Shown in pieces: positions 53,709 through 61,891 of a stretch of 64,000 nucleotides of DNA (position 1 is the first letter of the stretch; every line of letters starts with the position of its first letter). Location: the NCBI GenBank assembly GCA_963662525.1, contig OY759717.1:62001-126000 (forward strand). Direction: 5' to 3'. This DNA is from CAZSDU01 sp963662525. Lineage in GTDB: Bacteria > Bacteroidota > Bacteroidia > Bacteroidales > FEN-979. The notes under the pieces are model-generated. The model was not told the origin of the DNA. It did not search any database and was given only the letters and a program-made list of their open reading frames with translations. The translations under genes were made by a program, and so were the position numbers.

Positions 53709-54863
53709 TTTATCTTTAAAGAATATCATTTCAAAAATGATGATTGTCCAGATCAGCAGGCAAGGAACTACTTTAATTACATAAGGCACCAGAAAATCAT
53801 CACGGAAACTTTTGGGAAAAAGGTCTGAGGTTGAGAGTGATGTTAAGATGATTGCAAAAACCAGCAACGAAATTTTCCATTTTTTCAGATCCAATGACAA
53901 ACTCCACAAAGCCACACCGCTCAAGGCTATGATGAATGTCGGAGACTCTGCTTTATGATTGAAAATAACCACCCAGATCAATATCGAAGCAAGTGCCAGG
54001 ATACGGAATGAGAATTCCCGGTATTTTCTGATATTCAGATAAGGCAGCATTAGTATTATAAATCCTGATATTATAAAAATCAGTTTGTCGAGATTCAGAC
54101 CAAACCAGGCGTATACCAGGCCAATAGCAGAGATTCCGCTGGAAACAGAATAATCAGATTGCAAGAGTTTAAACCATCTGATATAATGAAATTGGAGTTC
54201 CCCGAACCCAATTACAAGAAGCGGAGCAAATAGGAATATGAAAAACCAAATCAGGCTATAACCTATAAGCTTCCATTTTTGTGGATAGAAAAGAAAAAAT
54301 GCCAATGCCAGCACTCCGAATATTTTGATATAAACCATACTTATTAAACAAAAACAGGCAAGAAGATAATGTCTTCTTTCCAATAGTCCGAATGTGAATA
54401 TGATCAAACCTGCCATTAACCCATTGGCCTGGGAATTCTGTAAGGAGGTCATTAATTCCAAAGCAATCACCATCAGCATCAGTATCTTTCTTTTCATGTC
54501 AAGGTTGGGTAGATATAAAAAAGAAAAGAAGAGAACCAATGAATTTAACAAGTTCCAGATAGTAAGTCCAAAAACATCCGGTATTTTAGAAAAAATCCCA
54601 AAGGATAAAGCAAAAGTCGGACTGTATTTATATAGATCTTCATAGTCGCATGGATATGCCTTGTAAAGGTCTTTCCTTTCCACCATATGTGCATAGGACT
54701 GTTTGAAGATCATATAGTTATTATACTTAAAGTAAGGATGTCTGTGGGCATTTTCAGGCTTTCTCCCAAGCATAATGGATTGTGTACTTGAAATCACAGC
54801 CAAGAGGACATATACCACAAGTATAAATCTGTAATTTTTAAATAAAATATTTCTTAGTGACAT
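53676..54863 (-). CDS. GT87-like polytopic membrane protein (DUF2029)
   Basis: A 395-residue protein with about ten to eleven hydrophobic helices. The first loop contains YFKYNNYMIFKQSYAHMV and DLYKYSPTFAL, which match the GT87/mannosyltransferase-like family that uses polyprenyl-phosphate sugars. A catalytic acidic residue cannot be fixed by eye. It converges with and overlaps the 3' end of the activase gene by 33 bases on the opposite strand. The small secreted-protein fragment upstream on the same strand ends 11 bases before it. Confidence 0.7.
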   Translation of the reverse strand: MSLRNILFKNYRFILVVYVLLAVISSTQSIMLGRKPENAHRHPYFKYNNYMIFKQSYAHMVERKDLYKAYPCDYEDLYKYSPTFALSFGIFSKIPDVFGLTIWNLLNSLVLFFSFLYLPNLDMKRKILMLMVIALELMTSLQNSQANGLMAGLIIFTFGLLERRHYLLACFCLISMVYIKIFGVLALAFFLFYPQKWKLIGYSLIWFFIFLFAPLLVIGFGELQFHYIRWFKLLQSDYSVSSGISAIGLVYAWFGLNLDKLIFIISGFIILMLPYLNIRKYREFSFRILALASILIWVVIFNHKAESPTFIIALSGVALWSLSLDLKKWKISLLVFAIILTSLSTSDLFPKSFRDDFLVPYVIKVVPCLLIWTIIIFEMIFFKDKLSTKPDLNTG

Positions 54864-54873
54864 AAATCAATGT

Positions 54874-55083
54874 TTATTTTTCCAGGGAAAAGTACAGGAG
54901 AAAAAAACCGATGTTCCTGTTCACGGAAACAGAATCCAGTAAATAATCACTTTGGTTTTGTAGAAGGTACTCAGCCACCCGGGTATATGTACCCCGGAAA
55001 CCAAGCTGAATGCCGATTGAATTTTGAGCATAAACCTGAATACCAATGACAGCGGTAAAAAAAAACAGGGTTAATTTTCTCAT
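54874..55083 (-). CDS. Short secreted protein, perhaps a truncated outer-membrane protein
   Basis: A 69-residue frame with a clear signal peptide (MRKLTLFFFTAVIGIQVYAQ). Only about 49 residues follow (SIGIQLGFRGTYTRVAEYLL, NIGFFLLYFSLEK), in alternating hydrophobic style suggestive of one or two beta strands of an outer-membrane barrel. The frame then ends 11 bases before the GT87-like gene. It may be a genuine small protein or the surviving 5' end of a deleted porin-like gene; I could not find a continuation in another frame. Confidence 0.45.
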   Translation of the reverse strand: MRKLTLFFFTAVIGIQVYAQNSIGIQLGFRGTYTRVAEYLLQNQSDYLLDSVSVNRNIGFFLLYFSLEK

Positions 55084-55162
55084 GTATTAAAAATTCAGCA
55101 AAACGAAAGTATAAAATATTCCACTATCTTAGCTTTACCTATCTGAGTCCAAATTATTAAAT

Positions 55163-56887
55163 ATGGCTGAAGCACAATTTTCTTCAATAAAAAGGATGAA
55201 AACTATTTGGAAAATTGTCATTGGTTTTTTCCTGGTCCTGATTTTATTTGCAGCAGGAGTATTTACTTATGGGTATTTTCATTACGGGAAACTGATAAAA
55301 TCGTTTATCATTGAATCAGTAGCAAAAGAAAGCAAGGGATTGTATCATGTCAGCATCAGGCAACTTAACCTGAATGTGATTGAGGGAAATCTGATCATCA
55401 AGGATCTGGAACTTATACCTGATACTGTTTTATATCATCAAATAGTGAATCAGGATTCGCTGTCTCCAATGCTTTTCAGTCTGAAAATCGACCGTTTTAT
55501 CATTAAGAACTTCAGGGTAATGGATGCACTGAAAAATCAAAAAATTGATATTTCCGGTATTCGTTTGATTGCTCCTGACATCACTGTTTTTAGAATGAAT
55601 GCTTCCAGGCATGCCACTGAAGATAAGCCAGAGCATAAGCTCTTGTCCATCCCGCTACCCGCGGGATGGAATTCAATCTCAATCGATGAAATTGCCATTA
55701 AAAAAGGGAGAATTGATTATTATGATCTCACAGGTGATTCGTTAATCCATCAGGCAATTCCTTCCTGTGAAATCATGATAAAAAAATTCCTTGTCGATTC
55801 TGTTCATCAGGGTAAGAAAAGATTATTTAATGCCGATGATATCAGCATCAAACTCGACAGTATTTCTTTTAAGACAAAGAATGGGTTAAACGTAATTTCT
55901 TTGGGAGAAATCGGACTTTCCACTGGGATGAACCAGATTTACATTAAAAATTTTCGTCTTATTCCGCAGCATAACCGTTACGATTACACCCGGAAACTTG
56001 GGTATCAGACAGACAGGATGGACATTCGCGTTGGCCTGATCAGACTTCAACGGCTCAATCTGCGCGAACTCATTCTCAATAAAAGATTGATTGCCGGGCT
56101 TTTGGAGATTGACAGCCTGATCGCGGACAATTACCGTGATAAAAGAGTTCCCCTGAAACCGGGTTTCCATCCACCCATGCCGCAGGATGCTGTCAGAAAT
56201 CTGAATATGTATCTTAAAATAGACACCGTTTCCTTAAGCAATGGAAAAGCAGTTTATGCTGAACAATTGAACAAAGAAGCCGGAACAATTTTCTTTGATA
56301 AGATTAATGCTACCCTTTCCGGTCTGACAAATGATTCAATCTTGCTGCAGGCCGGACTCGTTTCGGAACTGAAAGGAACGGCCTACCTCATGGGAGTTGG
56401 TAAACTGGATGCAATGATTGGGATTAATTTCGGAGATAAAAATAATTTATTCACATTTTCAGCCAGTGTCGGAGCATTTGACCTCACCGAAATCAATCCT
56501 ATGCTGACAAAACTACTGCCTGCTGAAATAAAGAGTGGCAAAGTCAAACGACTAATAATCCCAAAGGTCGTTGCTGATGATGATCTCGCCCGTGGAAAAC
56601 TGCTTTTTTATTACAATAACTTATCGGTCTCCATGAAATCAGAAAAGGTTTCAACCTGGAATTCGATCAAAAAAAACGTCATCAATTTTGTGGCTAACGA
56701 TATTCTGATCAACAACGATAATCCTCCAAAATCAGGAAAGATGAAAACGGGAATCATTTTCTTCCGGAGAGATAAAGAGAAGGGAATTATCAACTTTTTA
56801 TGGAAGAGCACATTAAGCGGTTTAAAATCCACCATGGGATTCAATTCCAAAGAACAAAAAGCGATTAAAAAAGCTGGTAAAAAGTGA
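55163..56887 (+). CDS. AsmA-like/DUF748-type envelope protein
   Basis: A 574-residue protein with one N-terminal membrane helix (IVIGFFLVLILFAAGVFTYG) and a long beta-rich periplasmic part (IRQLNLNVIEGNLIIKDLEL, LSIPLPAGWNSISIDEIAIK, KRLIIPKVVADDDLARG). The pattern of repeated beta-groove segments is that of AsmA-like/DUF748 proteins, thought to help lipid or outer-membrane transport in Gram-negative bacteria. An in-frame ATG at 55196 (MKTIWKI) is an alternative start. It lies 41 bases before the glycyl radical enzyme gene, which has its own -7 element. Confidence 0.65.
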   Translation: MAEAQFSSIKRMKTIWKIVIGFFLVLILFAAGVFTYGYFHYGKLIKSFIIESVAKESKGLYHVSIRQLNLNVIEGNLIIKDLELIPDTVLYHQIVNQDSLSPMLFSLKIDRFIIKNFRVMDALKNQKIDISGIRLIAPDITVFRMNASRHATEDKPEHKLLSIPLPAGWNSISIDEIAIKKGRIDYYDLTGDSLIHQAIPSCEIMIKKFLVDSVHQGKKRLFNADDISIKLDSISFKTKNGLNVISLGEIGLSTGMNQIYIKNFRLIPQHNRYDYTRKLGYQTDRMDIRVGLIRLQRLNLRELILNKRLIAGLLEIDSLIADNYRDKRVPLKPGFHPPMPQDAVRNLNMYLKIDTVSLSNGKAVYAEQLNKEAGTIFFDKINATLSGLTNDSILLQAGLVSELKGTAYLMGVGKLDAMIGINFGDKNNLFTFSASVGAFDLTEINPMLTKLLPAEIKSGKVKRLIIPKVVADDDLARGKLLFYYNNLSVSMKSEKVSTWNSIKKNVINFVANDILINNDNPPKSGKMKTGIIFFRRDKEKGIINFLWKSTLSGLKSTMGFNSKEQKAIKKAGKK

Positions 56888-56907
56888 GGCTGGGCTTTTT
56901 TTTCGCC

Positions 56908-56915
56908 TATCTTTG
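56908..56915 (+). promoter_or_regulatory. -7 element before the glycyl radical enzyme
   Basis: TATCTTTG matches the Bacteroidota TAnnTTTG -7 box. It lies 13 bases before the ATG at 56929. No TTTG is found at the expected -33 spacing, so it is only a half-site match. Confidence 0.4.
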
Positions 56916-56928
56916 CTGACAAATCTGA

Positions 56929-59319
56929 ATGATGACAGACCGGATTAGAAAGCTAAGGGAACAAAGCCAGAATGCGATAAACCGGATTTCAGCTGAGCGG
57001 GCGTTCCTTGTCACCGAATTTTATCAGACCGGGATTGAAAGAGAGGTATCAGTTCCTGTTTTGAGGGCGATGACCTTTGAATATATTTTAAAGCATAAAC
57101 AAATTTGCATCAATGAGGGAGAATTAATTGTCGGAGAACGCGGGCCTTCACCGAAAGCTGTCCCTACATACCCTGAAATTACTGTTCACTCCCTTGAAGA
57201 CCTGGATATTCTTAATTCCAGGCAAAAAGTCTCTTTCAAGGTTGATGCTGAAACCAGAGAAATCTACCAAAATAAAATCATTCCTTTCTGGGAAGGAAAA
57301 AGCAACCGTGATCGCATCATGCATTCTATGGACCAGAACTGGATTGACGCCTACAAGGTTGGTATTTTCACTGAATTTCAGGAGCAAAGGGCACCGGGAC
57401 ATACCGTGGCAGGGAATAAAATCTTTGAAAAAGGAATGCTGGAAATCATTGATGACATTCATGAATCCCTTGAAAAGCTGGATTTTATCAATGACCCTCA
57501 TGCCCTTGAAAAACAGGAAGAACTCAAGGCCATGGAGATCGCTGCCCAGGCCATTATCCTATTTGCCAACCGGTATGCCGATCATCTTGAACTACAAGCT
57601 AATAAAACAGGAGTACAGAAACTTTCATCCGGTATCTGTCATCTGTCATCTGACATTGAACTGCTTCATCTTGCCGACATTTGCCGCCATGTTCCAGCTC
57701 ATGCGCCCCGCACCTTCCACGAGGCACTGCAATACTACTGGTTTATCCACCTTGGGGTGATTACCGAACTAAATCCCTGGGATTCGTTTAATCCCGGCAG
57801 GCTTGATCAGCACCTTTATCCTTTTTATAAGGAAGAAATTGAAGCAGGAGCATTAACCAAAGAACAGGCAACTGAACTTCTTCAGAGTTTCTGGATCAAA
57901 TTCAACAATCATCCTGCTCCTCCGAAAGTCGGAGTTACCGCACTTGAAAGTAACACCTATACTGACTTTGCCCTGATCAACCTGGGGGGAGTCAAACCCG
58001 ATGGTTCAGATGCCGTCAATGAACTCAGCTTTCTAATCCTCGATGTGATCGAGGAAATGATTCTGGTACAGCCCAGCTCAATGCTGCAAGTGAGTAAAAA
58101 AAATCCGGACAGTATCATCCATAGAACATTACAAATCACAAAAACAGGTTTCGGACAGCCTTCTTATTTTAATACAGATGCCATCATTCAGGAACTTGTT
58201 AACCAGGGAAAGGATATCGTGGATGCCAGGAATGGTGGGGCCAGCGGCTGCGTGGAAGCCGGTGCTTTCGGCACAGAAGCTTATATCCTGAGCGGATATT
58301 TCAATCTCCCGAAAATCCTTGAATTAACCCTATATAATGGCATGGATCCCATGAGCGGAAAACAGCTGGGTCTGCTGACAGGAGATCCCTTGTATTTTCA
58401 TTCCTATCAGGACTTGATCAATGCATTCAACCTGCAGCTAAGATATTTCCTGGATATTAAAATTAAGGGAAATAATACTATTGCCCGCATTTTTGCTGAT
58501 TATATGCCAGCTCCTTTTCTTTCGCTCATTATTGATGATTGCATCAGCAAGGGAATTGATTATAATGCCGGTGGCGCCAGATACAATACCACCTATATCC
58601 AGGGTGTCGGCCTTGGCAGCATCACTGATTCTCTGACTTCACTCAGATACCATGTTTTCGATCATCAAACCATTACCATGAAAGGGATGCTGACAGCCCT
58701 TAAACAGGATTTCAGGGATTTTGATGAATTACAGTTCGAACTGGTTTATAAAACTCCAAAATACGGCAATGATAATGAATATGCAGATATGCAGGCAAAG
58801 GAGGTTTTTGAATTATTTTATGCAGCAGTCGATGGGCGCCCGAATGCTTGTGGAGGTGTTCATCGCATCAACCTTTTACCAACCACATCTCACATTTATT
58901 TTGGCAGCGTAACAGGAGCACTACCTGATGGCCGTAACGCTAGACAGCCTTTGTCGGAAGGAATTTCCCCATTTCAGGGGGCAGATACCAAAGGGCCAAC
59001 GGCGGTACTTAAATCGGCTGCCAAGATCGATCACCTGAGAACCGGTGGCACCTTGCTAAATCAGAAATTTTCGCCTGTTTTCTTTGAAGGAGAATCAAGT
59101 ATTGTGAATCTTACTGCTATGATCCGTTCTTACTTCCGTATGGACGGCCACCATATCCAGTTCAATGTTGTTTCAGCTGAAACACTTAAAGAAGCTCAGA
59201 AGCACCCAGAAAAATTCCGGGACCTGATTGTCAGGGTTGCAGGTTATAGTGATTATTTCAATGATCTTGGTGAAGATCTTCAGAATGAAATCATTCGCCG
59301 GACAGAACATCAGGCATAA
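56929..59319 (+). CDS. Glycyl radical enzyme, HypD-like (trans-4-hydroxyproline dehydratase candidate)
   Basis: A 796-residue glycyl radical enzyme. The thiyl cysteine is C441 and its catalytic partner E443 in GGASGCVEAGAFG. The glycyl radical residue is G772 in VRVAGYSDYF. Active-site residues known from the trans-4-hydroxy-L-proline dehydratase HypD (D278, S334, D339, F340, C434, E436, Y450, T645, as I recall them) all reappear here at a constant offset of seven: D285, S341, D346, F347, C441, E443, Y457 and T652. H158 (APGHTV) may match H160. This favours HypD over PFL or diol dehydratase. No pyrroline-5-carboxylate reductase gene is adjacent, and the likely activase is at 52902. The enzyme is cytoplasmic, oxygen-sensitive and has two tandem ATG codons at the start. 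Confidence 0.85.
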   Translation: MMTDRIRKLREQSQNAINRISAERAFLVTEFYQTGIEREVSVPVLRAMTFEYILKHKQICINEGELIVGERGPSPKAVPTYPEITVHSLEDLDILNSRQKVSFKVDAETREIYQNKIIPFWEGKSNRDRIMHSMDQNWIDAYKVGIFTEFQEQRAPGHTVAGNKIFEKGMLEIIDDIHESLEKLDFINDPHALEKQEELKAMEIAAQAIILFANRYADHLELQANKTGVQKLSSGICHLSSDIELLHLADICRHVPAHAPRTFHEALQYYWFIHLGVITELNPWDSFNPGRLDQHLYPFYKEEIEAGALTKEQATELLQSFWIKFNNHPAPPKVGVTALESNTYTDFALINLGGVKPDGSDAVNELSFLILDVIEEMILVQPSSMLQVSKKNPDSIIHRTLQITKTGFGQPSYFNTDAIIQELVNQGKDIVDARNGGASGCVEAGAFGTEAYILSGYFNLPKILELTLYNGMDPMSGKQLGLLTGDPLYFHSYQDLINAFNLQLRYFLDIKIKGNNTIARIFADYMPAPFLSLIIDDCISKGIDYNAGGARYNTTYIQGVGLGSITDSLTSLRYHVFDHQTITMKGMLTALKQDFRDFDELQFELVYKTPKYGNDNEYADMQAKEVFELFYAAVDGRPNACGGVHRINLLPTTSHIYFGSVTGALPDGRNARQPLSEGISPFQGADTKGPTAVLKSAAKIDHLRTGGTLLNQKFSPVFFEGESSIVNLTAMIRSYFRMDGHHIQFNVVSAETLKEAQKHPEKFRDLIVRVAGYSDYFNDLGEDLQNEIIRRTEHQA

Positions 59320-59410
59320 TAATCTTACAATTTGCAATTTTATTTCATTAAAAATCCCGAATTTTGAAGTTTGGTACTATTCTATTAAACCTGGTAAATA
59401 AACTTATCCA

Positions 59411-61804
59411 ATGAGAAGTATAATCCTGATTTCACTGTTCTTTTTTGCTCTTTCATCCTTGGCACAATATGATCAAATAAGACAACCCGGGGAAATAAAA
59501 TTCTTGAAAAAAATTGAAAATGGGGTCATGATCAAGGCCAGCAATAGTAGCATGATCATCCTCGTATACGCACCACAATTATTAAGAATCAGGCTAACCC
59601 GTTCAGATTTTACTAAGGATTTTTCTTATGCAGTAATTCAAAAACCCTGGGCAGATTTTAACGAAATCAAAGAGAACAAGGAGTATTGGCAATTATCAAC
59701 AGATTCGTTGAAGCTGATCATTAAGAAAAACCCGTTATCTCTGAAGATTTTAAATCTTAAAGACCAGGTTCTCTGTGAGGATTACCAGAATTTCTCCTAT
59801 ACCTGGCAGGGTACCGAAGTATGTTGTTATAAAAAAATATTTGCCGATGAAAAATTTATCGGTCTGGGAGAAAAGACAGGGAATGTAAACCACCGGGGTG
59901 AAAATTTGGAAAACTGGAATTCCGATGTTCCGGCCTATGCATTGAATGAGGATCCTCTGTATCAGAGTATCCCTTTTTACATGGGGATTCATGACAGGGT
60001 TACCTATGGTATTTTTCTTGATAATACATTCCGGACTAAATTTAATTTCGGTGCCTCGACAGATGAACAATATGCTTCTTTCTCAGCTGTAAATGGTGAA
60101 TTGAATTATTATTTTTTCGGAGCTACCAGTATTACAGGCCTTATCAGGGATTATAGCTGGCTTACCGGAAGGATGCCGCTGCCTCCGATCTGGAGTCTTG
60201 GTTACCAGCAATGCCGCTGGAGTTATTTTCCTGAATCGGAAGTGGTAACTCTAGCCAATACCTTCCGTAATAAACAGATTCCCTGTGATGTTATTTACCT
60301 GGATATTGATTACATGGATTCCTATAAAATATTCACCTGGGATAAAAACAGGTTCCCACGACCCAAAGCCATGATTGGAAAACTGAATGACCTGGGATTT
60401 CATGTGGTCAGCATTGTAGATCCGGGCATTAAAATTGAACATGGTTACTTTGCTTATGACGATGGGATTAAAAACGATTATTTTGTAAAATATCCAGGCG
60501 GGGAATATTACATCGGGAGTGTTTGGCCAGGTCGCTGCCACTTCCCTGACTTCACCAATGAAAAGGTTAGAAAATGGTGGGGAAATGCATTTACCCAACT
60601 CGTTGAACCTGGAGTGGAAGGTTTTTGGAATGATATGAATGAACCCTCAACCTGGGGCCAGAGCATCCCGAATATTGTACAGTTTAGTTTTGATGAGAAT
60701 AAGGCATCCATGGCGGAGGCGCATAATGTTTATGGTCTGAATATGAGCCGCGCAACTTTTGAGGGAACAAAAAGCCTCCTAAACGGGAAACGTCCGTTTA
60801 TCTTGACGCGGGCCGGATATGCCGGAATTCAGCGTTATTCTGCTGTCTGGACAGGGGATAATGAAGCAACCGATGATCATATGTTATTATCGGCGAGAAT
60901 GGTTAACAGCCTGGGATTATCAGGAATAACTTTTGCTGGTCCGGATGTAGGTGGTTTCATGGGAAATCCATCGGATGAATTATATATTCGCTGGCTTTCC
61001 ATGGGCGTTTATACTCCCTTTTTCCGGAATCATTCAGCCTGGGGCACCAACCATAAAGAACCATGGTCATTTGGAGAAGAAGTAGAAAAACTAGCCAGGA
61101 ATTTTATCAATCAACGATACCGTCTTATCCCCTACCTGTACTCCATGATGTACCAATCCACCCTAACTGGCCTTCCGGTAGCCCGAAGCCTTACGATTGA
61201 TTATACTTTTGATGAAAGAGCCTATTGGTATATCTACCAGAATGAATACCTTTTCGGTGATAACCTCCTTGTTGCACCTGTTTCCAGTCAGCAAAAAGCG
61301 GTTAAAGTATTTCTGCCTGAAGGTGGCTGGTACCGTTTGAGTTCAGATGAATACTATCAAGGAAACAGTGAAGTCACCGTCGAAGCTCCACTAAATGATC
61401 TTCCGGTATTTATTAAGGCTTCAGCGATACTGCCTATGCAATCGGTGATCCAGAATACCGGCCAGCAACCCTCCCCTGTACTTGAGCTGCATGTATATCA
61501 TGGATACAAGTCAAGTTCATTCACCTATTATGAAGATGACGGTTCCTCTTATAACTATGAAAAAGGGGAATATTATAAACGCTTTTTCAGGTTTAATCCG
61601 GAAGGACAAAAAATAAGCTTTTCGAAGCCAGAAGGATCCTTTCATACAAAATTCGCTTCAATTCGATTGATCCTTCATGGCTTTAAAGAAGTTATGTCCA
61701 TAAAGGCCAATGGACTGGACCTCACCTTGAAATTGCAATCAAATGGCACAAAGGCTGCAGAGTTTCCCATGATTTCATCGGAATTTGAGGTGACTACTTA
61801 TTGA
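59411..61804 (+). CDS. Secreted GH31 alpha-glucosidase
   Basis: An exported 797-residue GH31 enzyme (signal peptide ending SSLAQ). The N-terminal beta-sandwich (about 25-240) is followed by the TIM barrel. The nucleophile is D408 in GFWNDMNEPSTWG and the acid/base D482 in VWTGDNEATDDHM. These are the retaining alpha-glucosidase motifs; alpha-xylosidases and transglycosylases in the family differ in neighbouring residues, but the exact linkage cannot be fixed. Two C-terminal beta domains (about 640-797) complete it. It fits release of glucose from alpha-glucans or N-glycan glucose caps. Confidence 0.95.
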   Translation: MRSIILISLFFFALSSLAQYDQIRQPGEIKFLKKIENGVMIKASNSSMIILVYAPQLLRIRLTRSDFTKDFSYAVIQKPWADFNEIKENKEYWQLSTDSLKLIIKKNPLSLKILNLKDQVLCEDYQNFSYTWQGTEVCCYKKIFADEKFIGLGEKTGNVNHRGENLENWNSDVPAYALNEDPLYQSIPFYMGIHDRVTYGIFLDNTFRTKFNFGASTDEQYASFSAVNGELNYYFFGATSITGLIRDYSWLTGRMPLPPIWSLGYQQCRWSYFPESEVVTLANTFRNKQIPCDVIYLDIDYMDSYKIFTWDKNRFPRPKAMIGKLNDLGFHVVSIVDPGIKIEHGYFAYDDGIKNDYFVKYPGGEYYIGSVWPGRCHFPDFTNEKVRKWWGNAFTQLVEPGVEGFWNDMNEPSTWGQSIPNIVQFSFDENKASMAEAHNVYGLNMSRATFEGTKSLLNGKRPFILTRAGYAGIQRYSAVWTGDNEATDDHMLLSARMVNSLGLSGITFAGPDVGGFMGNPSDELYIRWLSMGVYTPFFRNHSAWGTNHKEPWSFGEEVEKLARNFINQRYRLIPYLYSMMYQSTLTGLPVARSLTIDYTFDERAYWYIYQNEYLFGDNLLVAPVSSQQKAVKVFLPEGGWYRLSSDEYYQGNSEVTVEAPLNDLPVFIKASAILPMQSVIQNTGQQPSPVLELHVYHGYKSSSFTYYEDDGSSYNYEKGEYYKRFFRFNPEGQKISFSKPEGSFHTKFASIRLILHGFKEVMSIKANGLDLTLKLQSNGTKAAEFPMISSEFEVTTY

Positions 61805-61891
61805 CAATTAAATCTTTGATTCCTGATCTGAGAAAGATTGAAAGTTTCTGAAAAGAAATGAGAATTACTAGAAAAAATAAAATATTTTAAA

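Noticed and set aside
57128..57760. A 210-codon plus-strand frame inside the glycyl radical enzyme gene
   Set aside because: It is an out-of-frame shadow of the conserved enzyme; its composition (serine- and leucine-rich, no motif) shows no sign of selection as protein.
56929..59319. Glycyl radical enzyme as pyruvate formate-lyase
   Set aside because: PFL has two adjacent active-site cysteines; here a single cysteine is followed by V-E (GCVE), the dehydratase pattern.
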